A DNA stretch of 10,928 nt from Microcaldota archaeon (GTDB lineage: Archaea; Micrarchaeota; Micrarchaeia; Micrarchaeales; CABMGC01). Shown in pieces: positions 5,114 through 10,928 of the stretch. The stretch is taken from contig JASHXR010000083.1 of assembly GCA_030043435.1 (NCBI GenBank), positions 1-10,928 on the forward strand. The letters are read 5' to 3'. A model generated the notes under the pieces. The model had not been told where the DNA came from, searched no databases, and saw nothing but the letters and a program-made list of their open reading frames with translations. The number at the start of each line of letters is the position of its first letter. Position 1 is the stretch's first letter. Position numbers and translations under genes: made by a program.

Positions 5114-5749
5114 ATGGGCGATCCCAAGCGCATAAGGAGGAAGTACGAGAAGACGAAGATGATGTGGAACAAGGAGAGGATCGAGCGCGAGCACGGCCTG
5201 CGCGACCACTACGGCCTCTCCAACATGCACGAGCTCTGGAAGGCCACTACAGAGATAGGGAAGATAAGGAGGAACGTGCGCGAGGTCCGCGCGGGAAGGG
5301 TCGAGCCGTCTGTAGGCAGCAACATAATAGCTAGGCTGGTGAGGTACGGCGTGGTCAAGTCAGGCGCCACGCTCGACGACCTCCTGGTCGTCAGCCCTGA
5401 GGCGATACTCGACCGCAGGCTCCAGTCTATAGTGTTCAAGAAAGGCATGTCGAAGAGCATAAAGCAGGCGAGGCAGCTCATAGTCCACGGCTTCGTCGCG
5501 ATAGACGGCAGGCGGGCGGACGCGCCCGGATACCTCGTCACCAGGGACGAGGAAGGAAAGATAGACTACTACAAGAGGATAAACCTCGACCACCAGGCGA
5601 AGCAGGGCGCCACTGCAGCGCCGCAGCCATCGGCAGGGCATGCGGTCCATGCGCCGACTGCGCATGCGCCGTCTGCACCAGCATCACCACAGCAGCATGC
5701 GGCACCAGAAGCGAAGTCCCCGGCCCCGGCCGCGGGGAGTGAGGCCTGA
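5114..5749 (+). CDS. rps4: small ribosomal subunit protein uS4
   Basis: uS4 binds 16S rRNA early in 30S assembly and helps control decoding accuracy. The 211-aa product begins [13 protein letters not shown], the standard archaeal start. It continues with an N-terminal helical domain including [18 protein letters not shown] (40-57) and an S4 RNA-binding domain: [20 protein letters not shown] then [23 protein letters not shown] (99-141). From about 163 a tail rich in Ala, Pro, His and Gln replaces the usual short end. The reading frame stays open upstream to 4832 inside rps13, but the family start and the GGTG Shine-Dalgarno sequence at 5105-5108, which overlaps the rps13 stop, set the start at 5114. 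Confidence 0.97.
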   Translation: MGDPKRIRRKYEKTKMMWNKERIEREHGLRDHYGLSNMHELWKATTEIGKIRRNVREVRAGRVEPSVGSNIIARLVRYGVVKSGATLDDLLVVSPEAILDRRLQSIVFKKGMSKSIKQARQLIVHGFVAIDGRRADAPGYLVTRDEEGKIDYYKRINLDHQAKQGATAAPQPSAGHAVHAPTAHAPSAPASPQQHAAPEAKSPAPAAGSEA

Positions 5750-5753
5750 GAGC

Positions 5754-6257
5754 ATGGCGGGTTCCAAGACCAAGAGGCCACCAGAGCAGCCGCAGCAGCA
5801 GGAGAAGTCGAAGAAGGGGGCTGTGGCATACGAGAACGTCGTAGCAGAGGTGCAGCAGAGGGTGAAGCCGAAGGGGACGAGATGGGGCGTAGCGCATGTC
5901 TACTCCTCCAAGAACAACATAATAATAACAGTGACAGACCTCTCAGGCGCCGAGACGATAGCAGTCGGGAGCGGCGGAATGGTCGTCGACACGGCGCACG
6001 AGGAGGGCTCCCCGTATGCCGGCATGCAGGCCGCGTACAAGGTCTCCGCCACAGCACTTGAGAAGGGCGTGACCCACATAAACATAAAGATAAGGGCGCC
6101 AGGCGGCCACGGCTCCAAGACGCCAGGCCACGGCGCGCAGGCAGTGGTCAGGGCGCTTGCAAGGTCTGGCTTCAGGATAGGCAGCATAGAGGACGTCACT
6201 CCCATGCCTACCGACACGACGAAGCGCCCGGGCGGAAGGAGGGGAAGGAGGGTATAG
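5754..6257 (+). CDS. rps11: small ribosomal subunit protein uS11
   Basis: uS11 lies on the 30S platform near the mRNA exit and the Shine-Dalgarno helix. In the 167-aa product, residues from about 42 match the family throughout: [93 protein letters not shown] and the basic end [10 protein letters not shown]. The first 40 residues are an extension rich in Lys, Gln, Pro and Glu ([18 protein letters not shown]). ATG at 5754, 4 nt after the rps4 stop, fits operon spacing; the frame is open from 5640 inside rps4 but that start is not credible. The usual archaeal follower rpoD (RNA polymerase subunit D) is absent here. Confidence 0.97.
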   Translation: MAGSKTKRPPEQPQQQEKSKKGAVAYENVVAEVQQRVKPKGTRWGVAHVYSSKNNIIITVTDLSGAETIAVGSGGMVVDTAHEEGSPYAGMQAAYKVSATALEKGVTHINIKIRAPGGHGSKTPGHGAQAVVRALARSGFRIGSIEDVTPMPTDTTKRPGGRRGRRV

Positions 6258-6314
6258 CCCTTCTGCCGGTCTCGGAATCGCCTCCTCAGGCACCGCGCCC
6301 TTCGGGGATATCGC

Positions 6315-6893
6315 ATGGCAGGCACCTTCGACTGCATAATCGTGCTCGGGTATCCTGACCTTACCTCAATGCAGTCGCGCATACTCAAGTCGAGGCTGGA
6401 CCTCGCGCTAGGGCTCTACAGGCGCGGCCTCTCCAAAAGGATAATGGTGACAGGCGGCGGGACGAGGGTGCGGTCCGGGCCGACCGAGGCAGACGCGATG
6501 CGCAGCTACCTGGTGGGCAGGGGCGTGAGGCCCGGCGCGATAGTCCGCGAGAGGAGGTCGAAGAACACCATAGGCAACGCCGCCTTCACGAAGCAAATGG
6601 TCAAGTCCTGCGCCTCAGTCGCCATAGTGACATCGGAGTTCCACGTGCGCAGGGCCAGGTACATCTTCAGGAAGCTCTACGGCAGCAAGCCTTCTATGCG
6701 GTTCTTCGCATCCGCGACGCCCAGCGTCATACTGCACAAGGCGGTCGTGTTCGAGCGCGCCTCGCTGCGCCACGTCGTCGCAGCGCTGCGCGGCATTGGG
6801 GAGAGGAGCACAAGCGCAGAGGTCTCGCGCATGCTTGCCGAGGTCTCCAAGAGTCCGATGACGCCGGAGATGAAGAGGCTTGCATGGTACTGA
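6315..6893 (+). CDS. YdcF/DUF218-family protein (ElyC/SanA/YdcF-like)
   Basis: The 192-aa protein carries all the marks of the DUF218 fold. CIIVLGYP (7-14) is the first strand. RLDLALGLYRRGLSKRIMVTGGG (27-49) is the helix-strand unit ending in the GGG loop. EAD (58-60) follows, then SKNTIGNAAF (82-91), the conserved S-x-NT-x-xNA motif, and VAIVTSEFHVRRARYIF (102-118), the TS-x-FH-x-x-RA motif. Related bacterial proteins (SanA, ElyC) affect the cell envelope and YdcF binds S-adenosylmethionine; the reaction is not firmly known. Unlike SanA and ElyC it has no membrane anchor, so it is probably cytoplasmic. It begins 57 nt after rps11 on the same strand with GGGG as a possible Shine-Dalgarno sequence at 6304-6307, so it may be read from the ribosomal operon. 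Confidence 0.88.
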   Translation: MAGTFDCIIVLGYPDLTSMQSRILKSRLDLALGLYRRGLSKRIMVTGGGTRVRSGPTEADAMRSYLVGRGVRPGAIVRERRSKNTIGNAAFTKQMVKSCASVAIVTSEFHVRRARYIFRKLYGSKPSMRFFASATPSVILHKAVVFERASLRHVVAALRGIGERSTSAEVSRMLAEVSKSPMTPEMKRLAWY

Positions 6894-6971
6894 TCCCTCC
6901 ATCGACCTCCTCGCCCCGCCTGCCGTAGTTACCGATTGCACGTCTTCGACCTGCTTGTACTGTAGTCAACG

Positions 6972-6979
6972 TTTATATA
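6972..6979 (+). promoter_or_regulatory. TATA box for aroD
   Basis: TTTATATA predicts a transcription start near 7001-7003, leaving a leader of about 60 nt before the aroD ATG at 7061. Most other genes here appear to be leaderless or nearly so. Confidence 0.6.
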
Positions 6980-6980
6980 C

Positions 6981-7005
6981 ATTGCGATGCAATACGGTAA
7001 CCGTA
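6981..7005 (+). promoter_or_regulatory. two adjacent palindromes at the aroD transcription start (candidate operators)
   Basis: ATTGC-GAT-GCAAT (6981-6993) and TACGGT-A-ACCGTA (6993-7005) are perfect inverted repeats sharing one base. They directly follow the TATA box and span the predicted start site, a typical place for an archaeal repressor to block RNA polymerase. No regulator gene is recognised in the window. Confidence 0.45.
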
Positions 7006-7012
7006 TCGTCAC

Positions 7013-7063
7013 GAAGCCGACGTGCACCGGTCTGGCGCGGCTTCAGGGCCATGTGATCACATG
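7013..7063 (+). promoter_or_regulatory. structured aroD leader with a palindrome over the start codon
   Basis: GAAGCCG (7013-7019) and CGGCTTC (7038-7044) form a 7-bp stem in the predicted leader. Just after it, CATGTGATCACATG (7050-7063) is a perfect 14-bp palindrome containing the aroD ATG. As RNA its halves could pair only between two molecules or as a tight hairpin; as DNA it could bind a dimeric protein. GTGATC within it also resembles the Shine-Dalgarno core but lies too close to the ATG. Confidence 0.45.
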
Positions 7064-7738
7064 AAGGGGAAGCTCTGCGCAGCAATAGTGGCCGAGGACT
7101 CGGCCAAGATGATAGAGACGGCTGAGGCCGCGCTCGCAGAGGGCGCAGACCTCGTGGAGTTCAGGCTCGACCATCTCCGCAGGGTCGAGAGCGGCATGGT
7201 GCGCCAGCTGAGGAAGTTCTCCAGCAGATGCATAATCACGGTGAGGGAGAAGAGCCAGGGCGGCGCCTTCACCGGGACAGAGGAGGAGAGGATCGGGCTG
7301 CTCAGGTCCTTCTCCTCGATAAACCCACTCTATCTGGACATAGAGCTCGACGCAGCCAGGAAGGACCCTGCCGTCGCAAAAGAGCTCCGCGGGAAGGTAA
7401 GGAACCTGATAGTCTCTCAGCACTACTTCGACTCTACGCCGGACCCCGCCACCCTGGCAGGCATATACAAGGAGGCGAGTGAGATGGGCACCATAGCCAA
7501 GATAGTGTCCATGGCGAAGTCGGCGCAGGACAACCTGAATGTCATGGCGCTATACGAAGAGGTCAAGGAGCGTGGCAGTCTGGTCGCGTTCACGATGGGC
7601 GAGCTCGGCGTATTGACGAGGATACTCTGCCTCTATTCCGGCAGCCCGTTCAGCTTCGTCTCGTTCGGCGAGAGGGCGTCGGCGCCGGGCCAAATCCCTC
7701 TGAAGATGATGAGGAAGCTGATGGCGCAGTCCAAGTAG
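7061..7738 (+). CDS. aroD: type I 3-dehydroquinate dehydratase
   Basis: The enzyme converts 3-dehydroquinate to 3-dehydroshikimate in the shikimate pathway through a Schiff base on lysine. The 225-aa length is normal for archaeal AroD. Active-site motifs are in order: EFRLD (33-37), IITVREKSQGGAF (58-70) with Arg62, VSQHYFDSTP (118-127) with catalytic His121, IAKIVSMAKSAQDN (145-158) with Schiff-base Lys147, FTMGELGVLTRI (177-188) with Arg187, and SAPGQI (207-212). It appears fully functional. A GTG at 7022 would add 13 residues with no family support, so the ATG at 7061 is preferred. No other shikimate gene lies in the window. The gene has its own promoter with unusual palindromes, and it converges with the next gene. 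Confidence 0.95.
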   Translation: MKGKLCAAIVAEDSAKMIETAEAALAEGADLVEFRLDHLRRVESGMVRQLRKFSSRCIITVREKSQGGAFTGTEEERIGLLRSFSSINPLYLDIELDAARKDPAVAKELRGKVRNLIVSQHYFDSTPDPATLAGIYKEASEMGTIAKIVSMAKSAQDNLNVMALYEEVKERGSLVAFTMGELGVLTRILCLYSGSPFSFVSFGERASAPGQIPLKMMRKLMAQSK

Positions 7739-7779
7739 CCTTCAGGACTGTTAGACTCAAGCCTGACAGCGAGGGCGAG

Positions 7780-8628
7780 TCACCTATCCTGCCGCTTCCT
7801 TCCCTGCCTCTGCCTTCGCCCTGCAGCGTCTCCCTTCCTTCCGACCGTCCGCTTTCCTGCCATTCCTCCCCTCCGCCTGCTTGCGGCCGATCCGCCCTGC
7901 GCGCCCCTCCTCTCTATCCGTGCGTACTCCCTCTTCGCGTTCCTCTCCTCTATCTCGTCGTACTCCCTCTGCACGTTCTCCTCAGTCGCCTTGACCTCAT
8001 CCGTCTTCTCCCTCCTCATGAAGAAAGAGTAGATTACGAGCCCAGCGCCGACCAGTATCAGCAGCCCTCCGAGCAGGCCGTATCCGAAGCTTCCCCCGTG
8101 CGTCAGCCCGACCGACGCTGCAGGAGTGCTGAAGAGCGAGTAGAAGACCGTGGCATTAGTGCTGCCCGGGTTGCTGAAGACCACGTAGTATGTGCCTGAG
8201 GGGAGCGTGCCGTTCCCAGGCGCGGTGTAGTTCGGCTGCGGGAAGACTCCGGCATATGCGGCTTGGTACGGGAACACCCCGCTAACGTTCCCGTCTATCA
8301 TCACTACGGTGCCTCTGCCCTCCTGCGCCACCGCGCCCTCCTGCAGCGCGTTGGTCGAGTTTAGGGACTGGCCTATGGCCGTGAACGCAGAGGCGTTGAC
8401 TATGTAGAAGTCTATCGCATTTGTGGAGGTGTAGGTCACCTCCGCTATGCTCGTCGTGTTGAGCTGGAGCGGCGCGGAGCCCGACCCGCCGAGGCCCAGC
8501 ACGACCTCGCCCCTCGCCGTGTTGTTAGCCTCAGAGATTCCGGAGAGCAAGACCTGCCCCGACTGGTACGAGGAGAGCATGCCGAAGAGGAGCATCAGCA
8601 CCCCCAGTGCCAAAAGGCGCCTGTCCAT
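7780..8628 (-). CDS. two-TM surface protein with a charged, very basic cytoplasmic tail
   Basis: I recognise no named family for this 282-aa protein. Residues 5-22 form an N-terminal hydrophobic segment (signal anchor or signal peptide). Residues 23-178 are a predicted external domain, beta-rich with several NxS/T sequons and SGTYYVVFSNPGSTNATVFYSLF (144-166), a strand pattern common in archaeal envelope proteins. Residues 180-203 are a clear transmembrane helix. The cytoplasmic tail has two parts: a charged helical stretch, about 205-241, likely to form a coiled coil (TEENVQREYDEIEERNAKREYARIERR), and a 40-residue Arg/Gly/Lys-rich end that could bind nucleic acid or phospholipid. The TATA box is centred 27 nt before the ATG, so the mRNA is leaderless. 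It is divergent from the KaiC-like gene. Confidence 0.85.
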   Translation of the reverse strand: MDRRLLALGVLMLLFGMLSSYQSGQVLLSGISEANNTARGEVVLGLGGSGSAPLQLNTTSIAEVTYTSTNAIDFYIVNASAFTAIGQSLNSTNALQEGAVAQEGRGTVVMIDGNVSGVFPYQAAYAGVFPQPNYTAPGNGTLPSGTYYVVFSNPGSTNATVFYSLFSTPAASVGLTHGGSFGYGLLGGLLILVGAGLVIYSFFMRREKTDEVKATEENVQREYDEIEERNAKREYARIERRGAQGGSAASRRRGGMAGKRTVGRKGDAAGRRQRQGRKRQDR

Positions 8629-8649
8629 GCCTCAACTCTTCCCTTGCAA

Positions 8650-8660
8650 ATATATATAAC
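8650..8660. promoter_or_regulatory. divergent TATA element between the surface-protein and KaiC-like genes
   Basis: AATATATATAA is nearly symmetrical. On the minus strand it sits exactly 27 nt before the start codon at 8628, giving a leaderless mRNA. On the plus strand the same element would start transcription near 8682, giving the KaiC-like gene a leader of about 78 nt. TAGTATAC (8671-8678) is an alternative plus-strand box. Confidence 0.55.
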
Positions 8661-8692
8661 AGTGCGTGCATAGTATACTCTCGGATGCACAG

Positions 8693-8745
8693 CCGCGGAG
8701 ACGCGCTGCCTATGCGCGCCGCGGAGCCGCCTGGCTGATGCCAGG
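8693..8745 (+). promoter_or_regulatory. two-hairpin leader of the KaiC-like gene
   Basis: Hairpin 1: CCGCGG (8693-8698) pairs with CCGCGG (8719-8724), and after an AGA bulge CGCGC (8702-8706) pairs with GCGCG (8714-8718) around a 7-nt loop. Hairpin 2: CCTGGC-TGAT-GCCAGG (8730-8745), a perfect 6-bp stem with a tetraloop. The Shine-Dalgarno-like GGGGTGG begins 4 nt later. It matches no riboswitch class I know. Confidence 0.45.
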
Positions 8746-8759
8746 GACGGGGTGGCTGG

Positions 8760-9497
8760 ATGACCGAGAAGATAAAGACCGGCGTGACCGGACTGGACAA
8801 GATGCTCTACGGCGGCATACCTGAAAAGAGCATGGTGCTCGTGACCGGGGGCCCAGGCGCAGGCAAGACCCTGCTCTCGTTCGAGTTCCTCTACAGGAAC
8901 GCCAAGCTCGGCCACGCTGGCGTCTTCTTCGCGCTGGAGGAGGAGCCGGACCGCATCGTGGAGAACGTCAAGGCTGCGTTCACCGAGATAACGGACATAG
9001 ACGATGTGCTCAAGTCGGGGAAGATGCAGATAGAGCCCGAGAACCCAGGCGACGCGATCCTCGACTCGGAATCGGAGAACAAGTCGACGTACGCGTTCGG
9101 CAAGCTCCTTGCCTCGATGGAGGCCAAGATAACGTCGACAGGCGCGGAGCGCGTGGTCGTAGACTCGGTCTCCGTGCTCGACATCCTGATAAGGAACCCG
9201 ACCCTCTATAGGAAGTACATGCTCGCTATGATAACCAACCTCAGGCGGCTCGGCGTGACCGCGCTCATGACGATAGAGATGGAGTCGCCGGAGAGGAGCC
9301 AGCTCGTCTTCAAGCCGGAGTACTTCATCTTCGACGGGATAATAGCCCTGTACCAGACGGGCGAGGAGTCGAAGAGGATGCTTGCGTCTGAGGTGCTCAA
9401 GATGAGGGGCGCGAAGCACAGCTTCGTCACCACCCCTTACGACATAACCTCGTCGGGATTCAGGGTCTTCGCAGCCGAGGACATAGCGCCGTACTAG
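8760..9497 (+). CDS. single-domain KaiC-like RecA-superfamily ATPase
   Basis: The 245-aa protein is one KaiC/RadA-type ATPase domain. It begins with KTGVTGLDKMLYGGIPEKSMVLVTGGPGAGKT, which includes the Walker A motif GGPGAGKT (30-37, Lys36). FFALEEEPDRI (56-66) holds the acidic catalytic pair, RVVVDSVSVL (131-140) is Walker B with Asp135, and VLKMRGAKHSF with the ITSSGFRV end (212-236) is the conserved KaiC C-terminal pattern. Archaea often carry several such proteins; characterised relatives include ArlH of the archaellum motor, but most have no known role. This one has only one of cyanobacterial KaiC's two domains, and I would not infer clock function. GGGGTGG just upstream is a good ribosome binding site. 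The membrane Cys-repeat gene follows after 18 nt, so the two are probably one operon. Confidence 0.93.
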   Translation: MTEKIKTGVTGLDKMLYGGIPEKSMVLVTGGPGAGKTLLSFEFLYRNAKLGHAGVFFALEEEPDRIVENVKAAFTEITDIDDVLKSGKMQIEPENPGDAILDSESENKSTYAFGKLLASMEAKITSTGAERVVVDSVSVLDILIRNPTLYRKYMLAMITNLRRLGVTALMTIEMESPERSQLVFKPEYFIFDGIIALYQTGEESKRMLASEVLKMRGAKHSFVTTPYDITSSGFRVFAAEDIAPY

Positions 9498-9515
9498 GCC
9501 AAACGACCTGATTAG

Positions 9516-10637
9516 ATGGAGACGAACGCGCCCCAGGCCACGCCTGACATAAGCAGGAGGGAGATGGACGAGCGCACGAAGCTCCTCCTCTTCGCAGGGG
9601 TGTGGGTCATCGCTGCCGCGGTCCTTGTGACTCTCCTTGCGCCCCACGGCACGCCCCTCCAGAGGTGCATGGGAGCGGCCCTGTCCTCGAGCCGCGAGCA
9701 GTGCCTCTACAGCCTCGCCGTAGGCACCGGGAACAGCAGCATCTGCGCAGACATCTCGGAGCCAGACGCCGACTCGTGCTACCTCGCCCTCGCAGAGTCG
9801 GGGAACGACCTGGCGCTCTGCAGCAGCATAGAGGACCAGAACAGCTCGGCAGCGTGCGTGCAGTATGTAGCGAACGCGACAGACACCCCTAGCGACTGCT
9901 ACTCGCTCTCAGGCAGCGCGCGCGACGCGTGCATAGGCCCTCTAGCGCTCAAGGAGATGAACGCGAGCCTCTGCTCGTCACTCTCGGCAGCGACCTCAAG
10001 GAGCGCCTGCTCGTCGTCAATCTACTTCGGCGACGCGCTCAGGCTCTCCAACGCCTCCTACTGCGCCAATGTCTACGACGGATACGACCCTAACATAACC
10101 TCGACAGTGCTCGTTGACTCAGATGCGTTCAACTACAGCAAGGTGGAGACAAACCTCTCAGGATACGTCACGCTGCTCGCCTTCATGCCAGGCACCGCGG
10201 AGTTCAGCGCCCGCGACTTCTGCTACCTCTCATACGCTGCGCAGTACGATAACCAGAGCGCATGCTCTACCATCGCCAACTCCACGCTCAGCTCTTCGTG
10301 CTCGTACATCACGTCCCCGCAGCAGCCCAACGTCACCTCATCGCAGGTCAACTACACCCAGCTCCTCTCGGTGTGCTCCTCGGAGTCAGGGCAGAACGCC
10401 ACCGCCTGCACCGCCCTGATAACCAGCTCCGAGGCGCTCTCCACCAAGAACGCCAGCCTCTGCTCCACCATGGCGCTGAACTACTCCTACGAGTGCTACG
10501 CCTCGCTCGCCGCGCAATACATGAACACCACCTACTGCGGCTACATCAAGAACTCGACAGTCTACAGCGCATGCATACAGGACATCTACTACAACGCCTC
10601 TGCGGTGGCCAACGACACTCCCTCTGGATATCCGTAG
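9516..10637 (+). CDS. membrane-anchored Cys-repeat surface protein
   Basis: The 373-aa protein has a short cytoplasmic N-terminus, one transmembrane helix (about 23-42, LLLFAGVWVIAAAVLVTLLA) and a large external region. The external part holds 20 cysteines, none in the membrane helix. From Cys51 to Cys165 the spacing alternates 12, 14, 11, 14, 12, 14, 11, 14, 12; similar spacing returns at 236-262 and 316-353. A typical unit reads C-x2-(I/L)-x8-C-x13-C, often with (N/D)-x2-LC and CY-x-LA. NxS/T sequons are frequent. The pattern suggests stacked helical hairpins held by disulfides outside the cell, with an unpatterned insert at about 184-235. It lies 18 nt downstream of the KaiC-like ATPase gene with no obvious promoter between, which suggests co-expression. 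No enzymatic motif is visible. Confidence 0.88.
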   Translation: METNAPQATPDISRREMDERTKLLLFAGVWVIAAAVLVTLLAPHGTPLQRCMGAALSSSREQCLYSLAVGTGNSSICADISEPDADSCYLALAESGNDLALCSSIEDQNSSAACVQYVANATDTPSDCYSLSGSARDACIGPLALKEMNASLCSSLSAATSRSACSSSIYFGDALRLSNASYCANVYDGYDPNITSTVLVDSDAFNYSKVETNLSGYVTLLAFMPGTAEFSARDFCYLSYAAQYDNQSACSTIANSTLSSSCSYITSPQQPNVTSSQVNYTQLLSVCSSESGQNATACTALITSSEALSTKNASLCSTMALNYSYECYASLAAQYMNTTYCGYIKNSTVYSACIQDIYYNASAVANDTPSGYP

Positions 10638-10729
10638 CGCCGCCATGCACGGCCCGGAACTGCCTGGCGCGGCCTTGGTCCCGCACTGCGCTATGCCAGT
10701 CACTGTCCTGCTCCTACGGAGACCTATGG

Positions 10730-10737
10730 TTTATAAG
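10730..10737 (+). promoter_or_regulatory. TATA box for the gene at the right edge
   Basis: TTTATAAG predicts a start near 10760, giving a leader of about 15 nt before the ATG at 10775. The rest of the 137-bp gap after the Cys-repeat gene shows nothing I can assign. Confidence 0.5.
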
Positions 10738-10774
10738 GGAGGCACGACCATGACTGTGGTGCTGTGTGGTGTAG

Positions 10775-10928
10775 ATGTTGAGAGGCACTGTCGTCACTTC
10801 AAGGAGCCGCGGCGCGTCTGGCTCAAGGTACTGCATCGTCACCGACGCCGGAGAGCTGCTCGAGGTGGAGTCTGCCATCGAGCTCAAGCCCGGCGAGACG
10901 TTCGAGTCTGAAGATGCCAGCGGAAGCA
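10775..10928 (+). CDS. unidentified protein, N-terminal 51 residues (partial)
   Basis: The frame opens with ATG directly after an in-frame TAG at 10772 and stays open to the window edge. It reads MLRGTVVTSRSRG ... CIVTDAGELLEVESAIELKPGE ... DAS. Third codon positions are mostly G or C, as in the neighbouring real genes, and a TATA box plus a GGTG ribosome site (10768-10771) precede it. The frame at 10645-10911 that overlaps it lacks these signs. The alternating hydrophobic pattern suggests a small beta domain, but 51 residues are too few to name a family. Confidence 0.6.
   Translation, partial: MLRGTVVTSRSRGASGSRYCIVTDAGELLEVESAIELKPGETFESEDASGS

Noticed and set aside
7022..7060. GTG start for aroD at 7022
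   Set aside because: It adds 13 residues not found in the family and would run through the leader stem and palindrome; the ATG at 7061 matches family length.
8595..9647. 350-codon open frame on the minus strand opposite the KaiC-like gene
   Set aside because: It mirrors the codons of a clear KaiC-family gene in GC-rich DNA, gives a low-complexity Leu/Arg/His-rich product, and has no promoter or family match.
10645..10911. 88-codon frame near the right edge
   Set aside because: It overlaps the TATA box and a frame with much better G/C bias at third positions; its product is Arg/His-rich and unlike a protein.
1..10928. CRISPR arrays, toxin-antitoxin pairs or a multi-gene defence system
   Set aside because: No regularly spaced repeats were seen, and no gene pair of that type; TnpB is the only RNA-guided nuclease and it belongs to a transposon.

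Overview
The window is archaeal chromosome. Three things show this: an archaeal-type ribosomal protein run in the order uS13-uS4-uS11, archaeal TATA boxes placed for leaderless or nearly leaderless transcripts, and a tRNA-Ser with two introns, one of which has a textbook bulge-helix-bulge in the T loop. The sequence is GC-rich, AGG and ATA codons are common, and several surface proteins are lineage-specific. A DPANN-like lineage such as Micrarchaeota would fit, but that placement is inference.

Left part (1-2461): accessory DNA, AT-richer than the rest apart from the transposon gene. It holds the C-terminal part of a Nudix hydrolase with a damaged Nudix box. The Nudix reading frame runs into a tnpB-only IS200/IS605 (IS1341-type) element at about 454-1876, with a large left-end hairpin, an intact TnpB nuclease (429 aa) and right-end hairpins that probably form the omega/reRNA. 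Beyond it lies a four-helix membrane protein with its own TATA box. The block ends at the 3' end of a tRNA-Asn gene. An 11-bp copy of that tRNA end sits at 1883-1893, which looks like an attachment-site scar.

Middle-left (2462-4083, minus strand): a secreted beta-sandwich-like protein, then a 236-aa protein with an internal duplication, then tRNA-Asn, whose first 10 nt overlap the end of the 236-aa gene.

Middle (4287-6893, plus strand): promoter, two-intron tRNA-Ser(GGA), rps13, rps4, rps11 and a YdcF/DUF218-family gene. Only 12 nt separate the tRNA from rps13, so tRNA 3' processing would create the mRNA 5' end. All three ribosomal proteins carry low-complexity, probably disordered extensions.

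Right part (6972-10928): aroD (type I 3-dehydroquinate dehydratase) behind a promoter and leader rich in palindromes, one of them covering the start codon. Next, in convergent orientation, is a two-TM surface protein with a charged and very basic tail. A divergent promoter separates it from a single-domain KaiC-like ATPase with a two-hairpin leader. Just after this gene is a membrane-anchored protein of regularly spaced cysteine repeats (20 Cys). The window ends in the first 51 codons of an unidentified gene with its own TATA box. No CRISPR array, replication origin or complete multi-gene defence system is visible.
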